Assembly: GCA_963781785.1 (NCBI GenBank)
Contig: CAWAHD010000004.1
Location: 806,001 to 870,000, forward strand
DNA from: CAWAHD01 sp963781785
GTDB taxonomy: Bacteria > Planctomycetota > Planctomycetia > Isosphaerales > Isosphaeraceae
Reading direction: 5' to 3'
DNA: 64,000 bases
Shown here: positions 38,872 to 48,790 of the stretch, piece by piece
How positions within the stretch are numbered: position 1 is the first letter of the stretch
Layout: each line of letters starts with the position of its first letter
Translations under genes and position numbers: made by a program
Notes under the pieces: generated by a model
The model's database searches: none
The model's input: the letters and a program-made list of their open reading frames with translations, nothing else
What the model was told of the DNA's origin: nothing

Positions 38872-39462
38872 TGTCCTGTGGAAACAAAGTCTCTGGGGAT
38901 TGTAGTGCGGCACAGAGAATCATAGCCACTAAGAAGAGAATTAACAGCCACCGAGAACCAGAATGAACTCCAAAAGGCGAGCACAAATGCCACAAATCCA
39001 CACAAATAAACACAGCTCAACTCAACAGGAGTCAATCAACCAGAAACCGTCTTCACGCCGGGCCATCGGGCTCTTCAACCAGATCGAAGCGCCGGAACAT
39101 TCTCAGCGCATTTTCATCGCGTGAGACTCGGATCATATTAATATGTGTTTCGGGACTTGCTATGGATCCATGCGTGCATGCGTGTCGTTTGGCATTGGAT
39201 GCTTGGCGGTTTTCGAGTTTCGCGGAAATAATTCGCGGTGGGGGCATTTGCGTATCGTTGCGACTTTAGTCTTTTGTGGATAAAGAGTTCTGTCACGATT
39301 TGGCGACGATCCGGTCCAGGTGCCTCTTGAATCGGCGTTGGATATGTTGCTAGAGTGTTGGATCAAAAATAGGTCATCAGTGAGGCGGAGTGAATACGTT
39401 TTTGCTCAGGCCGAGCTGTGTTGCTTCCTGAGTTATCAATCGAACTCACGTCGGGAATCGCC
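38872..39462. other. Intergenic, lower-GC, no gene recognised
   Basis: A divergent intergenic region of about 590 bases, visibly AT-richer than its surroundings (for example near 38930-39020). Short minus-strand frames at 39053-39366 have no recognisable content. It must hold the promoter for the + strand acyl-carrier operon that starts at 39463. Confidence 0.45.
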
Positions 39463-40035
39463 ATGCGTTTCGTGTTGATCGATCGGATTGTGGGCGTGGA
39501 GACGGGTCGTCGCCGTCTGAACGGCACTGACTCGTTTTCGAGTCCGTACCCGTCTCTGGTGGCCGTCAAGAATCTATCGCTGGCGGAGGAGTACCTGAGC
39601 GATCACTTTCCCGGGTTCCCGGTGATGCCGGGCGTGTTGATGCTGGAAGCGCTGGCGCAGGCCGGTGGCTGGCTGATCCGCGAAATGGAAGACTTCTCGC
39701 ACAGCATCATCATTTTGAAGCAAGCCAAGACGATCAAATACGGAAGTTTCGTGGAGCCGGGCCGTCAGCTTGAGCTCCGGGTCGAGATGATGTCATACGA
39801 CCCTCATGACTGTTTGTTCAAGGGCGTGGGTGTGATCGACGGCCAGGAGATGGTGAAGGGGCGGTTCACGCTCAAGCGATACAACCTGCGGGAGAAAGAC
39901 GCCGAGCTGCATGCGACGGATTCTTCAATCGTCGCGGGTCAGCGCGACCTCTACTCGACCCTGCGAAAAGGCTCGGTCGGCGCCCGAGCAATCGCGCGCC
40001 GCCCCGGGATCTCGGAGTTGCCGGCCCCGGCGTAA
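39463..40035 (+). CDS. FabZ-like 3-hydroxyacyl-ACP dehydratase (DH1)
   Basis: A 190-residue hotdog-fold dehydratase. I chose the ATG at 39463 (MRFVLIDRIVGVETGRRRLN), the usual first strand, over the upstream frame opening at 39418; GGGA lies about seven bases before. The catalytic pair is intact: His48 in DHFPGFPVMPG and Glu62 in MLEALAQAGG, with the 14-residue spacing of FabZ. It removes water from a 3-hydroxyacyl-ACP. First gene of the + strand block that continues with an ACP, a second dehydratase and two ketosynthase-like proteins. The ~50-residue C-terminal tail is longer than in housekeeping FabZ, suggesting a specialised paralogue. Confidence 0.9.
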   Translation: MRFVLIDRIVGVETGRRRLNGTDSFSSPYPSLVAVKNLSLAEEYLSDHFPGFPVMPGVLMLEALAQAGGWLIREMEDFSHSIIILKQAKTIKYGSFVEPGRQLELRVEMMSYDPHDCLFKGVGVIDGQEMVKGRFTLKRYNLREKDAELHATDSSIVAGQRDLYSTLRKGSVGARAIARRPGISELPAPA

Positions 40036-40292
40036 GCGGTTTGCCGATTCTGATGGTGTTGCAACGATTCGACGTTTTGCTCATGATACGTCCGAAATTC
40101 CGACGGCGGCGGGTCTGGCAGCCCGTGCCGGAAGATTACGGCTGCGCACTCTACCCTCCCTTGTTTCGCCCCTCTGAAGTTGGACATGCGATCTCGCCGA
40201 CGATTAAGGGAAGCGAATCGAACAGAGGCGCGTGTTTCCCCGTTTCCGGTCCGGGATTGGACGGGCAATCCCATCTTGTTCTTGAGGACACA

Positions 40293-40677
40293 ATGCCTAC
40301 CTACGACGAGATTTATGGGAAGGTCCAGGCCACATTGGTGGATGCGCTGGGCGTGGACGAGGAAGACGTGACGCGCGAGGCCACGCTTCAGGGAGACCTG
40401 GGCGCCGAGTCGATTGATTTCCTGGATATCGTGTTCCGGCTGGAGCGCAATTTCGGAATCAAGATTCCGCGTGGGGAACTCTTCCCGGAGAACCTCATGG
40501 CGGATCCGGAATGGATCGCCGACGGCAAGCTGACTCCCAAGGGCGTCGGCGAGCTCAAGGCGCGCCTGCCGTTCGCTGACCTGAGCAAGATTGCCGATAA
40601 TCCCGCTCGACCGGATCGGGGACCTTTACACGGTCGAGATGTTGGTTCAATATGTTCAGAGCAAGCTCGCGGCCTGA
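40293..40677 (+). CDS. Acyl carrier protein, frameshifted near 40605
   Basis: GAGGA lies five bases before the ATG at 40293. The phosphopantetheine serine is Ser40 in GDLGAESIDFLDIVFRLE; the protein is longer than housekeeping ACP, with an insertion FPENLMADPEWIADGKLTPK. In the raw frame the tail becomes PARPDRGPLHGRDVGS to 40688. Shifting at about 40605-40608 gives DRIGDLYTVEMLVQYVQSKL ending AA at 40677, the natural final ACP helix, so one extra base or two missing bases are likely. It carries the growing acyl chain for the flanking dehydratases and the ketosynthase pair. Confidence 0.87.
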
Positions 40678-40850
40678 GTCATGCGTGAATGCTCGCCTGC
40701 ATTTGCGTTTGGACAGAGCCGGCGGTTTGGCAACGGATGATGCGGAGAGCTCCGCCGGCGGGAGCGGTTTGGAAATCGGCTTGTACGGCCGGAAGAGCCT
40801 GAGCAGCCGGCCGTGCGCGAGTCTGGTTTTTTCGGCGGGTATTCCACGCA

Positions 40851-41398
40851 ATGCGATGGATCTGGATCGACAAGTTTCTCGAGTTCCGAAGCGGTCAGTT
40901 CGCCCGGGCGATCAAGAACCTGACCTTGGCCGAAGAGCATCTGCACGATCACTTTCCGGGCTATCCGGTGATGCCGGCCTCACTGATTATCGAAGGATTG
41001 GCACAGACCGGGGGATCCTGGTCGGCGAGGCGGGAGGTTTCGCTGAGAAGGTGGTACTCGCCAAGATTCCTCGCGAAGAGTTCCACGGAGTCGCGTGCGC
41101 GGGCGACCAGCTCATTTACGAAGTGACGCTGACGGACCTGCGCAGTGAAGGAGCCGTCGTTTCAGGAAAGGCGTTCCTGGACGGCGAGTTGCTGGCGGAG
41201 GCCGAGATCGTTTTTGCCCACCTTGACAATTCCCGAGCCAATCAAATCTTCGGTCCCAAGAACTTTGTCTTCACTCAACAATTGCTGGGAGTGCTCGACC
41301 TGGCAAAAGCCCGGGAGCGGGCGAGGCTGGCAGATGAGACGCTGGTCGAGCCGTCCGAGTCCAATGGTCAACCGCACGACCCGCGATCGGTTCCCTGA
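40851..41398 (+). CDS. Second FabZ-like dehydratase (DH2), frameshifted at a G run
   Basis: Begins MRWIWIDKFLEFRSGQFARA at 40851. His34 lies in DHFPGYPVMPAS and Glu48 in IIEGLAQTGG, with the standard 14-residue spacing. The G5 run at 41010-41014 should be six for the frame to continue as AQTGGILVGEAGGFAEKVVL. The second part runs through VACAGDQLIYEVTLTDLRSE to 41398. The joined length is about 183 residues. PAS replaces the usual PGV after the catalytic His loop. Two different dehydratases around one ACP imply an iterative pathway forming several double bonds or acting on two chain-length classes (inference). Confidence 0.85.
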
Positions 41399-41689
41399 TG
41401 CCACTCGAGCGGCCCGACCAGCCGGCCTCTTGTGCCGGTCGGGACGGCTTTCCAGGATGTTTACGAAAAATTTGAGCGTTGCATCAAGTTTATGCCGCCC
41501 TGATCGGCCTTCGAAGTCATAATAGTGAGACGAACTGAAGCGATGGGAGGGGTTAGTCTGTCCAGGCTTCGAGGACAAACGGTCCAGAGTGGCCGGCCGA
41601 CGGGCAAGACGTCCGTGTGCCGAGAGGATGGGTTGGACCGGGCTTGACGACGATCGTGACCTGCCACGCCGAAATCCGACGAGTGATTC

Positions 41690-43024
41690 ATGTTTGGGTT
41701 CGAACGCCGTGTGGTCATAACCGGTCTGGGCGTGGTGACTCCCCTGGGCGATCGTCCGGAGCGAGTCTGGGCGGCCCTGTCGGAAGGCCGGGGGATGGTG
41801 CGCCCGCTCGAGTCGTTCAAGATTGCCGGCCTTCCCAACGATGCGGGGGCCGAGATTCTCGATTTCGACCTCGAGACCTACGCCCTGCCGAAGTACCGCA
41901 AGGCTTTGCGCAAGAGTCGGAAGTACATGGCCCGCGACATCCAGCTCGCGGTGGCCGGGGCGCTTTTGGCCGTGCACGACGCGGGCTTGACCGAGGGGGG
42001 CGTCGATCCCTCCCGGATCGGAATCGACCTGGGGGCCGGTCTGATTTCGAGCGAGCTCGACGAGCTGCGCCGGCGATCAGTCATGCGACGCCGAATGGCA
42101 AGCCGTTCGACTTCCAGCTCTGGGGCCGCGAATCGATCGGGATGATCGAACCCATCTGGCTGCTCAAGTACCTGCCGAACATGCTGGCCTGCCACATTTC
42201 AATCCTGGTGGACTGCCAGGGTCCGAGCAACACGATCACCGAGGCCGACGCTTCTTCGAACCTGGCGATCGCAGAAGCCGCGCGGATCATCGCGCGGGGG
42301 CGGGCCGACGTGATGATCACGGGCGGGGCCGATTTCGAAGATCCATCCTCTGAGCGTGGTGCGGATGGCACTGCTCGACAACATGTCGCGGTGGAGCGGG
42401 GAGCCGGGCCAGTCGTGCCGGCCGTTCGACCGGCGGCGCAGCGGCTGGGTGCCAGGGGAAGGTGCGGGCATTCTGGTGCTCGAGGAACGAAGCCACGCCC
42501 TGCGGCGCGGCGCTCGAATCCACGGAGAGATCCTGGGCGGCGGCTCCGGCTCCGACGCCATGCCCAAGGGCGGCCTGGATCCCGACGGCAGCGGCACGGT
42601 TGTCGCAGTGACGGCGGCCCTCGATGAAGCCGGCCTCTGCCCGGCCGACATCGGCCACGTCAACGCCCACGGATCGGCGACCATCGTTTCCGACCTGGCC
42701 GAAGCTCGGGCCTTGCGCCGGGTTTTCGGACCGATGGGCGTGCCGGTCACGGCGTTCAAAGGGTACATGGGCAACCTGGTCTCCGGCTGCGGATCGGTGG
42801 AGCTGATCGGCAGCTTGATCGCCGCGAATCGCGGGCGGATTCCCGCAGTCCTGAACTGCGATCAACCGGAACCGGAAATGGAGCTGGACCTGGTGCTGAA
42901 ATCGCCGCGCGCCACGCGCAGCCCGGTGTTCGTGAACACCAACCTGACGCCCAACGGCCAGGCCGCGGCCCTGGTGGTTCGCGGCTGCCCCGGTGAAGCC
43001 GGTGGTCCCGGATCGGAGAAATAG
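41690..43024 (+). CDS. Ketosynthase-like chain-length-factor homologue, two compensating frameshifts
   Basis: Starts MFGFERRVVITGLGVVTPLG, a KAS II-type N-terminus. The frame shifts near 42068-42072 (one G missing; reading GAGCTGGCGCCG gives DELAPAISHATPNGKPFD) and returns near 42341 (one T extra; GATTCG gives ADSKIHPLSVVRMAL), so total length is preserved at about 444 residues. At the nucleophile position it reads TITEADASS, with Asp (42247-42249) where Cys is expected. The first His is kept in VNAHGSAT, but the second is Asn in KGYMGNLVSG (42773-42775). It therefore cannot act as a normal ketosynthase, and resembles the chain-length-factor partner of type II PKS or aryl-polyene-like systems. 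It pairs with the active ketosynthase downstream. Confidence 0.85.
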
Positions 43025-43118
43025 AAATTTCCGTCGCTCCTTGTCGGTCGTTTGTGATTTGTCGAGAGAAACGGTGGTCGCCCGGGTGTGCCAGGGCGTG
43101 AGGCGAGGGTCGTTGTTG

Positions 43119-44405
43119 ATGCGGCGAGTCGTCGTGACGGGTATGGGAATGGTGACCCCCGTGGGTCGCGACCTGGAGACGACCTGGTCGGCCTTGCTCG
43201 CCGGCAAGAGCGGTGTGGGCGAGATCTCCCTGTTTGATGCGCGTACGTTTCCGACCCGGATCGCGGCCGAGGTTGCCGATTTTCGGCTGGGCGATTACCT
43301 TGAGAGCTCCGCTCGCTGGTCCGAGCACTCGCGGAACAGCAAGTTCGCCCTGGCCGCCGGTTCGATGGCGGTGAAGGATTCGGGGCTTCTGGAGTCTTCG
43401 CCCGAGGTCGATAGGGCGCGGTTCGGAGTTTACCTGGGGTCGGGCGAAGGCCAGCAGGACTTTCCGCGGTTCGTGAGCCTGGTTTCGCGGTGTACACACG
43501 ATGCGCACGTCAACACCGGGGACTTCACTCGATTAGGGGTCCAGGAGCTGCACCCGATTCGCGAATCGGAACAGGAGCCGGGGACGCCGTCCGGCCATCT
43601 GGCGGGCTTGTTCCAGGCCAAAGGGCCCAACGCCAACTGCCTGACGGCCTGCGCCGCCAGCTCGCAAGCGATCGGCGAAGCCTACGAGCTGATTCGCCGG
43701 GGCAACGCCGACGTGATCCTGTCCGGCGGCACGCACAGCATGATCCATCCTTTCGGCGTGACGGGGTTCATCCTGCTGACAGCGCTGTCGACCCGCAACG
43801 ACGAGCCGGAACGAGCGAGCCGGCCATTCGACCGGGATCGCGACGGATTCATCCTGGGAGAGGGAGCGGGGATGCTCGTCCTCGAAGAGCTCGACCATGC
43901 CAGGGCCCGAGGGGCGAAGATTCACGGAGAAATCATCGGCTACGGGTCCAGCTCCGACGCGTTCCGGATCACGGACAGCCACGACGAGGGCCGCGGTGCG
44001 ATCGCCTGCATGAAAGAGGCACTCGAGGGCGCACGCCTGGACCCGAGCGAAATCGACTATATCAACGCCCACGGCACGAGCACCTCGGTCAACGATTCGA
44101 TCGAGACGCTGGCCATCAAGCGCACCTTCGGCCAGGCGGCCTATTCCGTCCCGATCTCCAGCACCAAGAGCATGATGGGCCATCTGATTGCGGCCGCCGG
44201 CAGCGTCGAGGCGATTGTTTGCCTCCTGACCTTCCGGGACGGGGTGCTTCCCCCCACCATCAACCTCGAGAATCCCGATCCCGATTGCGATCTCGATTAC
44301 GTTCCCAACGCAGCACGGCGCACAAACGTCGACGTGGCTCTTTCGAACAGTTTTGGTTTCGGCGGACAGAATATTACGCTCATCTTGAGACGCTTCTCTG
44401 ATTAG
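43119..44405 (+). CDS. Beta-ketoacyl-ACP synthase II-like (active ketosynthase)
   Basis: A 428-residue KAS II-type condensing enzyme. ATG at 43119 (MRRVVVTGMGMVTPVGRDLE); the frame opens at 42993, but the residues before are not family-like. The catalytic triad is intact: Cys178 in CLTACAASSQAIGEA, His318 in YINAHGTSTSVND and His355 in KSMMGHLIAAAGS. It condenses malonyl-ACP with an acyl-ACP. Immediately downstream of the Cys-less homologue (94 bases), it is the expected catalytic half of a KS/CLF heterodimer. The end NSFGFGGQNITLILRR is canonical. No ketoreductase or acyltransferase gene is seen nearby, so those activities may come from housekeeping fatty acid synthesis. Confidence 0.92.
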   Translation: MRRVVVTGMGMVTPVGRDLETTWSALLAGKSGVGEISLFDARTFPTRIAAEVADFRLGDYLESSARWSEHSRNSKFALAAGSMAVKDSGLLESSPEVDRARFGVYLGSGEGQQDFPRFVSLVSRCTHDAHVNTGDFTRLGVQELHPIRESEQEPGTPSGHLAGLFQAKGPNANCLTACAASSQAIGEAYELIRRGNADVILSGGTHSMIHPFGVTGFILLTALSTRNDEPERASRPFDRDRDGFILGEGAGMLVLEELDHARARGAKIHGEIIGYGSSSDAFRITDSHDEGRGAIACMKEALEGARLDPSEIDYINAHGTSTSVNDSIETLAIKRTFGQAAYSVPISSTKSMMGHLIAAAGSVEAIVCLLTFRDGVLPPTINLENPDPDCDLDYVPNAARRTNVDVALSNSFGFGGQNITLILRRFSD

Positions 44406-44521
44406 TTGATCGTGGCCGCCCTTTTGCCGGGTCGGGGCCCCTTTCTGGCCCTGTCATCGGGGGTCGCTTGTCTGGAGCGCCCCGGGGCCCGAGCTGGACG
44501 GCACGATCAGGAGTGAGATCC

Positions 44522-45607
44522 GTGATTGGCCTACAAGATTCGTTCACCTGGCTCCTCTTGGGGCTGTCGGTTTTGAGTTTCATCTGGGTCGTCTTCGTGC
44601 TCTATCTGGCGGTCAAGTACACGCCGGTGATCAGCCGGATTTTTCAGACCCAGCCGCCGTTCCTGCCGCTCCGACTTGCTCCCAAAGAGTCTGGTGAAGC
44701 GATCGACATCCCGGTGAGCGACGGCCTGCGGCTGCGCGGGAGCATGTTCCGCGCGAGGACCTCCGAGCAGGCGGGTTTGATCGTGTACTGCCACGAGTAC
44801 TTGAGCGATCGGTGGAGCTACCACCCCTACGTCGATCGGCTGCGCGATCTCGGATTCGACGTGTTCGCGTTCGATTTTCGAAACCACGGGGAAAGCGACC
44901 GCGAGGCAGGGTACACGCCCATGCAATGGACGTCGGACCGCGAGGTCCGCGACCTGCGCGGCGTCCTGGCACATTTGCGATCGCGGCCCGATCACGATCC
45001 GGCCGGATTCGGGCTGTTCGGCGTCAGCCGGGGTGGCACGACGGCCCTGGTCGCCGGCGCGCTTGAGCCCGATATCTGGGCCGTCGTCACCGACGGAGCG
45101 TTCCCCACCCGCGGAACGATGGTCACCTATATCATCAAGTGGGCCGAGATCTACGTGAAAAGCGAGTTCCTCAGGCGCGTGGTCCCGACGTGGGTCTATG
45201 TCGTCCTGGCGAACTGTGCACGGCGACAGACCGAAAAGGCGCTCAAGTGCCGTTTCCCCAGTGTGGAGCGAGCGGCGTCGCGACTGGCGCCACGGCCCTG
45301 GTTTTTGATCCACGGCCAGAGCGATTCTTATATCAGCCCCGAGATCGCGCGCGATCTGTTCCATCACGGTCGAAGCTTCAAAGAGCTGTGGCTGGTGCCG
45401 GAGGCCCGTCATAACCGTTGCCGTGAGACGGACCCGGACGGGTACAGCGCTCGCGTCATGTCATTTCTCGAGCGTTTTGCTCCGCGGCGGCCGATCCTCA
45501 CCGAGGCGATGCCAGCCTTGGCCCGCGAGGCGGTCTCCGGCCAGTTCGCCATCCCCTTGGCTTCGGCCGAGCTAACCAGAGAAGTCGCGTCGCCCATTTC
45601 GGGTTGA
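44522..45607 (+). CDS. Membrane-anchored alpha/beta hydrolase
   Basis: A 361-residue protein. AGGAG lies eight bases before GTG at 44522, which I prefer over the earlier frame opening at 44468. A single N-terminal membrane helix (WLLLGLSVLSFIWVVFVLYL) is followed by an alpha/beta-hydrolase domain: GLIVYCHEYLSDRWSYHP, the FDFRNHGESD loop, nucleophile Ser169 in GVSRGGTTAL, Asp in HGQSDSYISPE and His in PEARHNRC. It faces either side of the inner membrane, orientation unknown. It sits between the ketosynthase and the GH3 protein, whose first possible codon overlaps its stop, so co-expression is likely. A role releasing or transferring an acyl product is inferred. Confidence 0.82.
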   Translation: MIGLQDSFTWLLLGLSVLSFIWVVFVLYLAVKYTPVISRIFQTQPPFLPLRLAPKESGEAIDIPVSDGLRLRGSMFRARTSEQAGLIVYCHEYLSDRWSYHPYVDRLRDLGFDVFAFDFRNHGESDREAGYTPMQWTSDREVRDLRGVLAHLRSRPDHDPAGFGLFGVSRGGTTALVAGALEPDIWAVVTDGAFPTRGTMVTYIIKWAEIYVKSEFLRRVVPTWVYVVLANCARRQTEKALKCRFPSVERAASRLAPRPWFLIHGQSDSYISPEIARDLFHHGRSFKELWLVPEARHNRCRETDPDGYSARVMSFLERFAPRRPILTEAMPALAREAVSGQFAIPLASAELTREVASPISG

Positions 45608-45633
45608 CCAATCAGTCGGGGCCTCCTCGAGCG

Positions 45634-47325
45634 ATGTTCAAGCTCTTGACGCGGTTGATCGGCGGGCGAGTCGCCAATCGGGGGCGCCGCCTGGCACAGG
45701 CGTTCCTCGCTCAGACGGCCGTGGCCGGCCAGGTCCAGCGCGATTTGCTGCTAAACCGGATCGCCAAGAACGCCGACAGCCAGTTCGGCCGCGACCATTT
45801 CTTCGGCGAGATCCGGACCCCGGAAGACTTTCGGCGCCGGGTTCCCGTGAGCGGGTACGACCGGCATGAGCCCTACATCCAGCGAGCCAGCCAGGGCGAC
45901 GTGGGGGCCCTGTTCGGCCGGGGAACCAAGGTGCTCATGTTTGCGATGACCTCGGGAACGACCGACCGGCCCAAAATGATCCCGGTCACCGCCGAGTCGC
46001 TCGCGGACTATCGCGAAGGCTGGACGATCTGGGGAATCACCGCGTTCGACGCCCATGAGGAGATGCTCCGTGACGGCCTGAAGCCGATCCTCCAGGTCGC
46101 CAGCGATTGGCGTGAACGCCTGTCGCCGGCTGGGATTCCCTGTGGAGCCATCACCGGGCTGACCGCGCACATGCAGAACCGATTCGTGCGTACGAGCTAC
46201 TGCATGCCGGCAGTCGGCTCGCGGATCAAGGACATCGAGTCGAAGTACTACGTTGCGCTGCGGTTTTCGATCCATTCCGATCTCGGCACGATCATCGCCG
46301 CCAATCCGAGCACCATCCTGGCGATGGTCAAGCTGGGTGATCGAGCCCGGGAAGCCTTGATCCGTGACCTGGCCGACGGCACGATCGACTCGCGCTGGCA
46401 GATTGCCGACGAAATCCGCCGCGAGCTGCGCGGGCAGACGCGCCGCCGCCACAAGCAGAAGGCTCGCGAACTGGAGCAGATCGTGGCCCGGACAGGCCGC
46501 CTTCTCCCCAAAGATTACTGGCCGAACCTCCAGTTCCTGTCGAACTGGATGGGGGGCACCATGAGGGCGTATCTCCGGGGGTATCCCGAGTACTTTGGAG
46601 AGACCCCGGTTCGCGACGTGGGGCTGATCGCGTCCGAGGGGCGCATGACCATTCCCATCGAGGATGGGACTCCCGCGGGCATCCTTGACATCCGGCATCA
46701 GTATTTTGAGTTTATCCCTGAAGACGAGGGAGACAAAACCGAGCCCGAGACGGTGACCGCGACCGAACTGATCGAAGGCAGGAACTACTTCATCGTTCTG
46801 ACGACTGCGGGAGGGCTGTATCGCTACAACATCTCCGACCTGGTCCGGTGTGCAGGCTATCACGGCAAGGCTCCGATGATCGAGTTCTTGAACAAGGGGG
46901 CGCATTACTCAAGTCTCACTGGGGAGAAGCTTTCCGAACATCAAGTCGTCGCCGCGGTCGAGGCGGCGCAGCGGTTGGCCGGTCTGCGAATGAAGTCGTA
47001 TCTGCTTGCTCCGACGTGGGATGATCCACCGTACTATACGCTTCTGGTCGAAGAGGGAGACCTGCCCTCGGCCGCGACCCTTGCGCGGCTTGAAGGAGCT
47101 GTCGAGCGGGAGCTTCGCCGGCAAAACGTTGAGTACCAGTCCAAGCGCGATAGCCTCCGTCTTGGCCCAGTCCGCATTCTCCGGATTCCAGAAGGGTCGT
47201 GGGTGGAATTCCAGAAGCGACGACTGGTCAAGAGCGGCGGGACGGTCGAACAGTATAAACAGCCTCACCTGGTCCCGGATCTCGACGCGGTTTCCCACTT
47301 TCGCCGGCTTGAGCCCGTGAGCTGA
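45634..47325 (+). CDS. GH3-family acyl-acid amido synthetase
   Basis: A 563-residue protein of the GH3 (auxin/jasmonate-conjugating) adenylating family. I use ATG 45634; a TTG at 45604 overlapping the previous stop is an alternative. The ATP-binding loop is FAMTSGTTDRPKMIPVT. Later motifs are GGLYRYNISDLVRCAGY, PMIEFLNKGAHYSSLTGEKL, and a mobile C-terminal domain with Lys-rich YQSKRDSLRLGP. Plant members form amides between acyl acids and amino acids through an acyl-AMP; bacterial members are little characterised. Its position after the KS/CLF/ACP genes suggests that it conjugates the pathway's acyl chain with an amino compound, which is inference. Confidence 0.87.
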   Translation: MFKLLTRLIGGRVANRGRRLAQAFLAQTAVAGQVQRDLLLNRIAKNADSQFGRDHFFGEIRTPEDFRRRVPVSGYDRHEPYIQRASQGDVGALFGRGTKVLMFAMTSGTTDRPKMIPVTAESLADYREGWTIWGITAFDAHEEMLRDGLKPILQVASDWRERLSPAGIPCGAITGLTAHMQNRFVRTSYCMPAVGSRIKDIESKYYVALRFSIHSDLGTIIAANPSTILAMVKLGDRAREALIRDLADGTIDSRWQIADEIRRELRGQTRRRHKQKARELEQIVARTGRLLPKDYWPNLQFLSNWMGGTMRAYLRGYPEYFGETPVRDVGLIASEGRMTIPIEDGTPAGILDIRHQYFEFIPEDEGDKTEPETVTATELIEGRNYFIVLTTAGGLYRYNISDLVRCAGYHGKAPMIEFLNKGAHYSSLTGEKLSEHQVVAAVEAAQRLAGLRMKSYLLAPTWDDPPYYTLLVEEGDLPSAATLARLEGAVERELRRQNVEYQSKRDSLRLGPVRILRIPEGSWVEFQKRRLVKSGGTVEQYKQPHLVPDLDAVSHFRRLEPVS

Positions 47326-47434
47326 CGGGTTCTCGCCTTGATCGAGTTTCGAAAGTGTGGTACGCCGTCTTTGAAACTCGGAAACCACCATCGAGGCAAG
47401 TGGGTTGACAGTCCCCACGGAGGGGAGCGGTACG

Positions 47435-48790
47435 ATGAGCCACGCGAAGGATGGAGGCCGCCGGCGGACTCGGCGGCTTGCGGTCTGGTTGGCGGTCTGC
47501 GCCTTTTCGCTCGAGACGGGATGTACGACGCTCAGTGGATTGCGATCGATCGGGCCGGGGCCGTCGTTGCTGGGGTTCTGGAACCGGACGACGGGCCCGG
47601 GTTCGCCCACGCCCGAGAACGACTCGTACGCTCAGGCGATGCACGCGGTGCGTCCGGGGTCTCCGAAGGACTCCAAGGACGCCAAGTCCGCCGACCCGGC
47701 GGCCAAGCCCGCTGAGGAGGGCAGCCAGCCGGACTCGCCTCTCGGTCAGGACAGCAGCTCGAAGGAGCAGGCACCGCGAACCGCCGCGCGGTTGGCCCGG
47801 GTGCGGCAGGGTGAGGGGGATGAACGGCTGGCGGTCACCCTGGGCCCACCGGAGCCGCTCCCTGGAGTCGTGCTCGAGGAATCGCGGCGCAAGCTGGCTG
47901 CCCAGAGCGCTTCCACTCCGTGGAAAGCCGACCGGACGAACGAAAAGCTCGCCGACGGCCCGGCGATCTCCGGGCCCGCCGACCTAGAGCTGGCGATGAC
48001 GGAGGCTCCCACCATTGTCGCCGACGCCGCGAACCGAGCACCGAGGTCCGATGCCGCGACCCTGCTCGCCCAGGCCGAGGCAAAGCTGGACGCCTTGAAA
48101 TCCTATCAGGTCAAGATGAGCCGGCGCGAGCGCGTCGGCGGCCAGGTGCAACCGGAGGAGAAGATCGTCCTTTCGATTCGCCGTGAGCCCAAGGCCGTCC
48201 GGCTTGAGTGGACCGAGGGTGCCAACAAGGGCCGCGAAGTCATTTACTCATCCCGCCTCGACCCGGGGGTGATCTTCGTGCACCAGCCGGCCGCGGCCGT
48301 TGTCCTGCCGTCGATGAAGATTCCCGTCGACAGCCCGCTCGTGATGAAAAACAGCCGGCACTCGATCGCCGAGGCCGGTTTCGACTCGCTGCTCGAAAAT
48401 GTTCGTCACTCTCGAAAAGCCGCCCAAGAGCATCAGTCCGATCCCGGAAATCTTGTGTACAAGGGCGTTGAAACACCGACCGGCGTTGACCGGCCGTGCC
48501 ACCATTTCGTCCGTCACTCCGATCGCGGCGAGACATGGAACGTCTACCTCGATTCCAAGTCGATGCTCCCGCGGCTCGTCGTCGCCCTGGACGACCAGGG
48601 GCAGTTGCTCGAACGATACGACTATCAAGCGATCCGCGAGAATCCGACCGAGCTCTTGGCCGCAGGTGCATTCGAGCCCGATGATGCTGGGGCAAGCCGA
48701 ACGCACTTTTCTCGCGCCTTGCCCGGACCGCGGCCGGCTCGAACGTGCCAACTGCCAACGACTCAACCAAGCGTTGACTGCCAAAAGTGA
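47435..48790 (+). CDS. DUF1571-type envelope (lipo)protein
   Basis: A 451-residue protein. GGGGAG lies about eight bases before the ATG at 47435. The N-terminus has RRTRRLAVWLAVCAFSLETG followed by Cys, a lipoprotein-like signal although the -3 residue is unusual for a lipobox. A long Pro/Ser/Lys-rich linker (residues about 60-210) leads to the DUF1571 domain. That domain has LAQAEAKLDALKSYQVKMSR, RREPKAVRLEWTEGANKGRE, GVETPTGVDRPCHHFVRH and YDYQAIRENPTEL, and is a LolA-like beta half-barrel that may bind lipid. Placed within the acyl-chain gene block, it could shuttle a lipid product across the periplasm (inference). Confidence 0.8.
   Translation: MSHAKDGGRRRTRRLAVWLAVCAFSLETGCTTLSGLRSIGPGPSLLGFWNRTTGPGSPTPENDSYAQAMHAVRPGSPKDSKDAKSADPAAKPAEEGSQPDSPLGQDSSSKEQAPRTAARLARVRQGEGDERLAVTLGPPEPLPGVVLEESRRKLAAQSASTPWKADRTNEKLADGPAISGPADLELAMTEAPTIVADAANRAPRSDAATLLAQAEAKLDALKSYQVKMSRRERVGGQVQPEEKIVLSIRREPKAVRLEWTEGANKGREVIYSSRLDPGVIFVHQPAAAVVLPSMKIPVDSPLVMKNSRHSIAEAGFDSLLENVRHSRKAAQEHQSDPGNLVYKGVETPTGVDRPCHHFVRHSDRGETWNVYLDSKSMLPRLVVALDDQGQLLERYDYQAIRENPTELLAAGAFEPDDAGASRTHFSRALPGPRPARTCQLPTTQPSVDCQK

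Noticed and set aside
38872..39050. Cobalamin riboswitch upstream of the cobL-type gene
   Set aside because: I could not find the conserved B12-box-like core or the expected paired elements in the region.
39053..39366. Short minus-strand ORFs in the AT-richer gap
   Set aside because: No ribosome-binding site, domain or plausible residue pattern.
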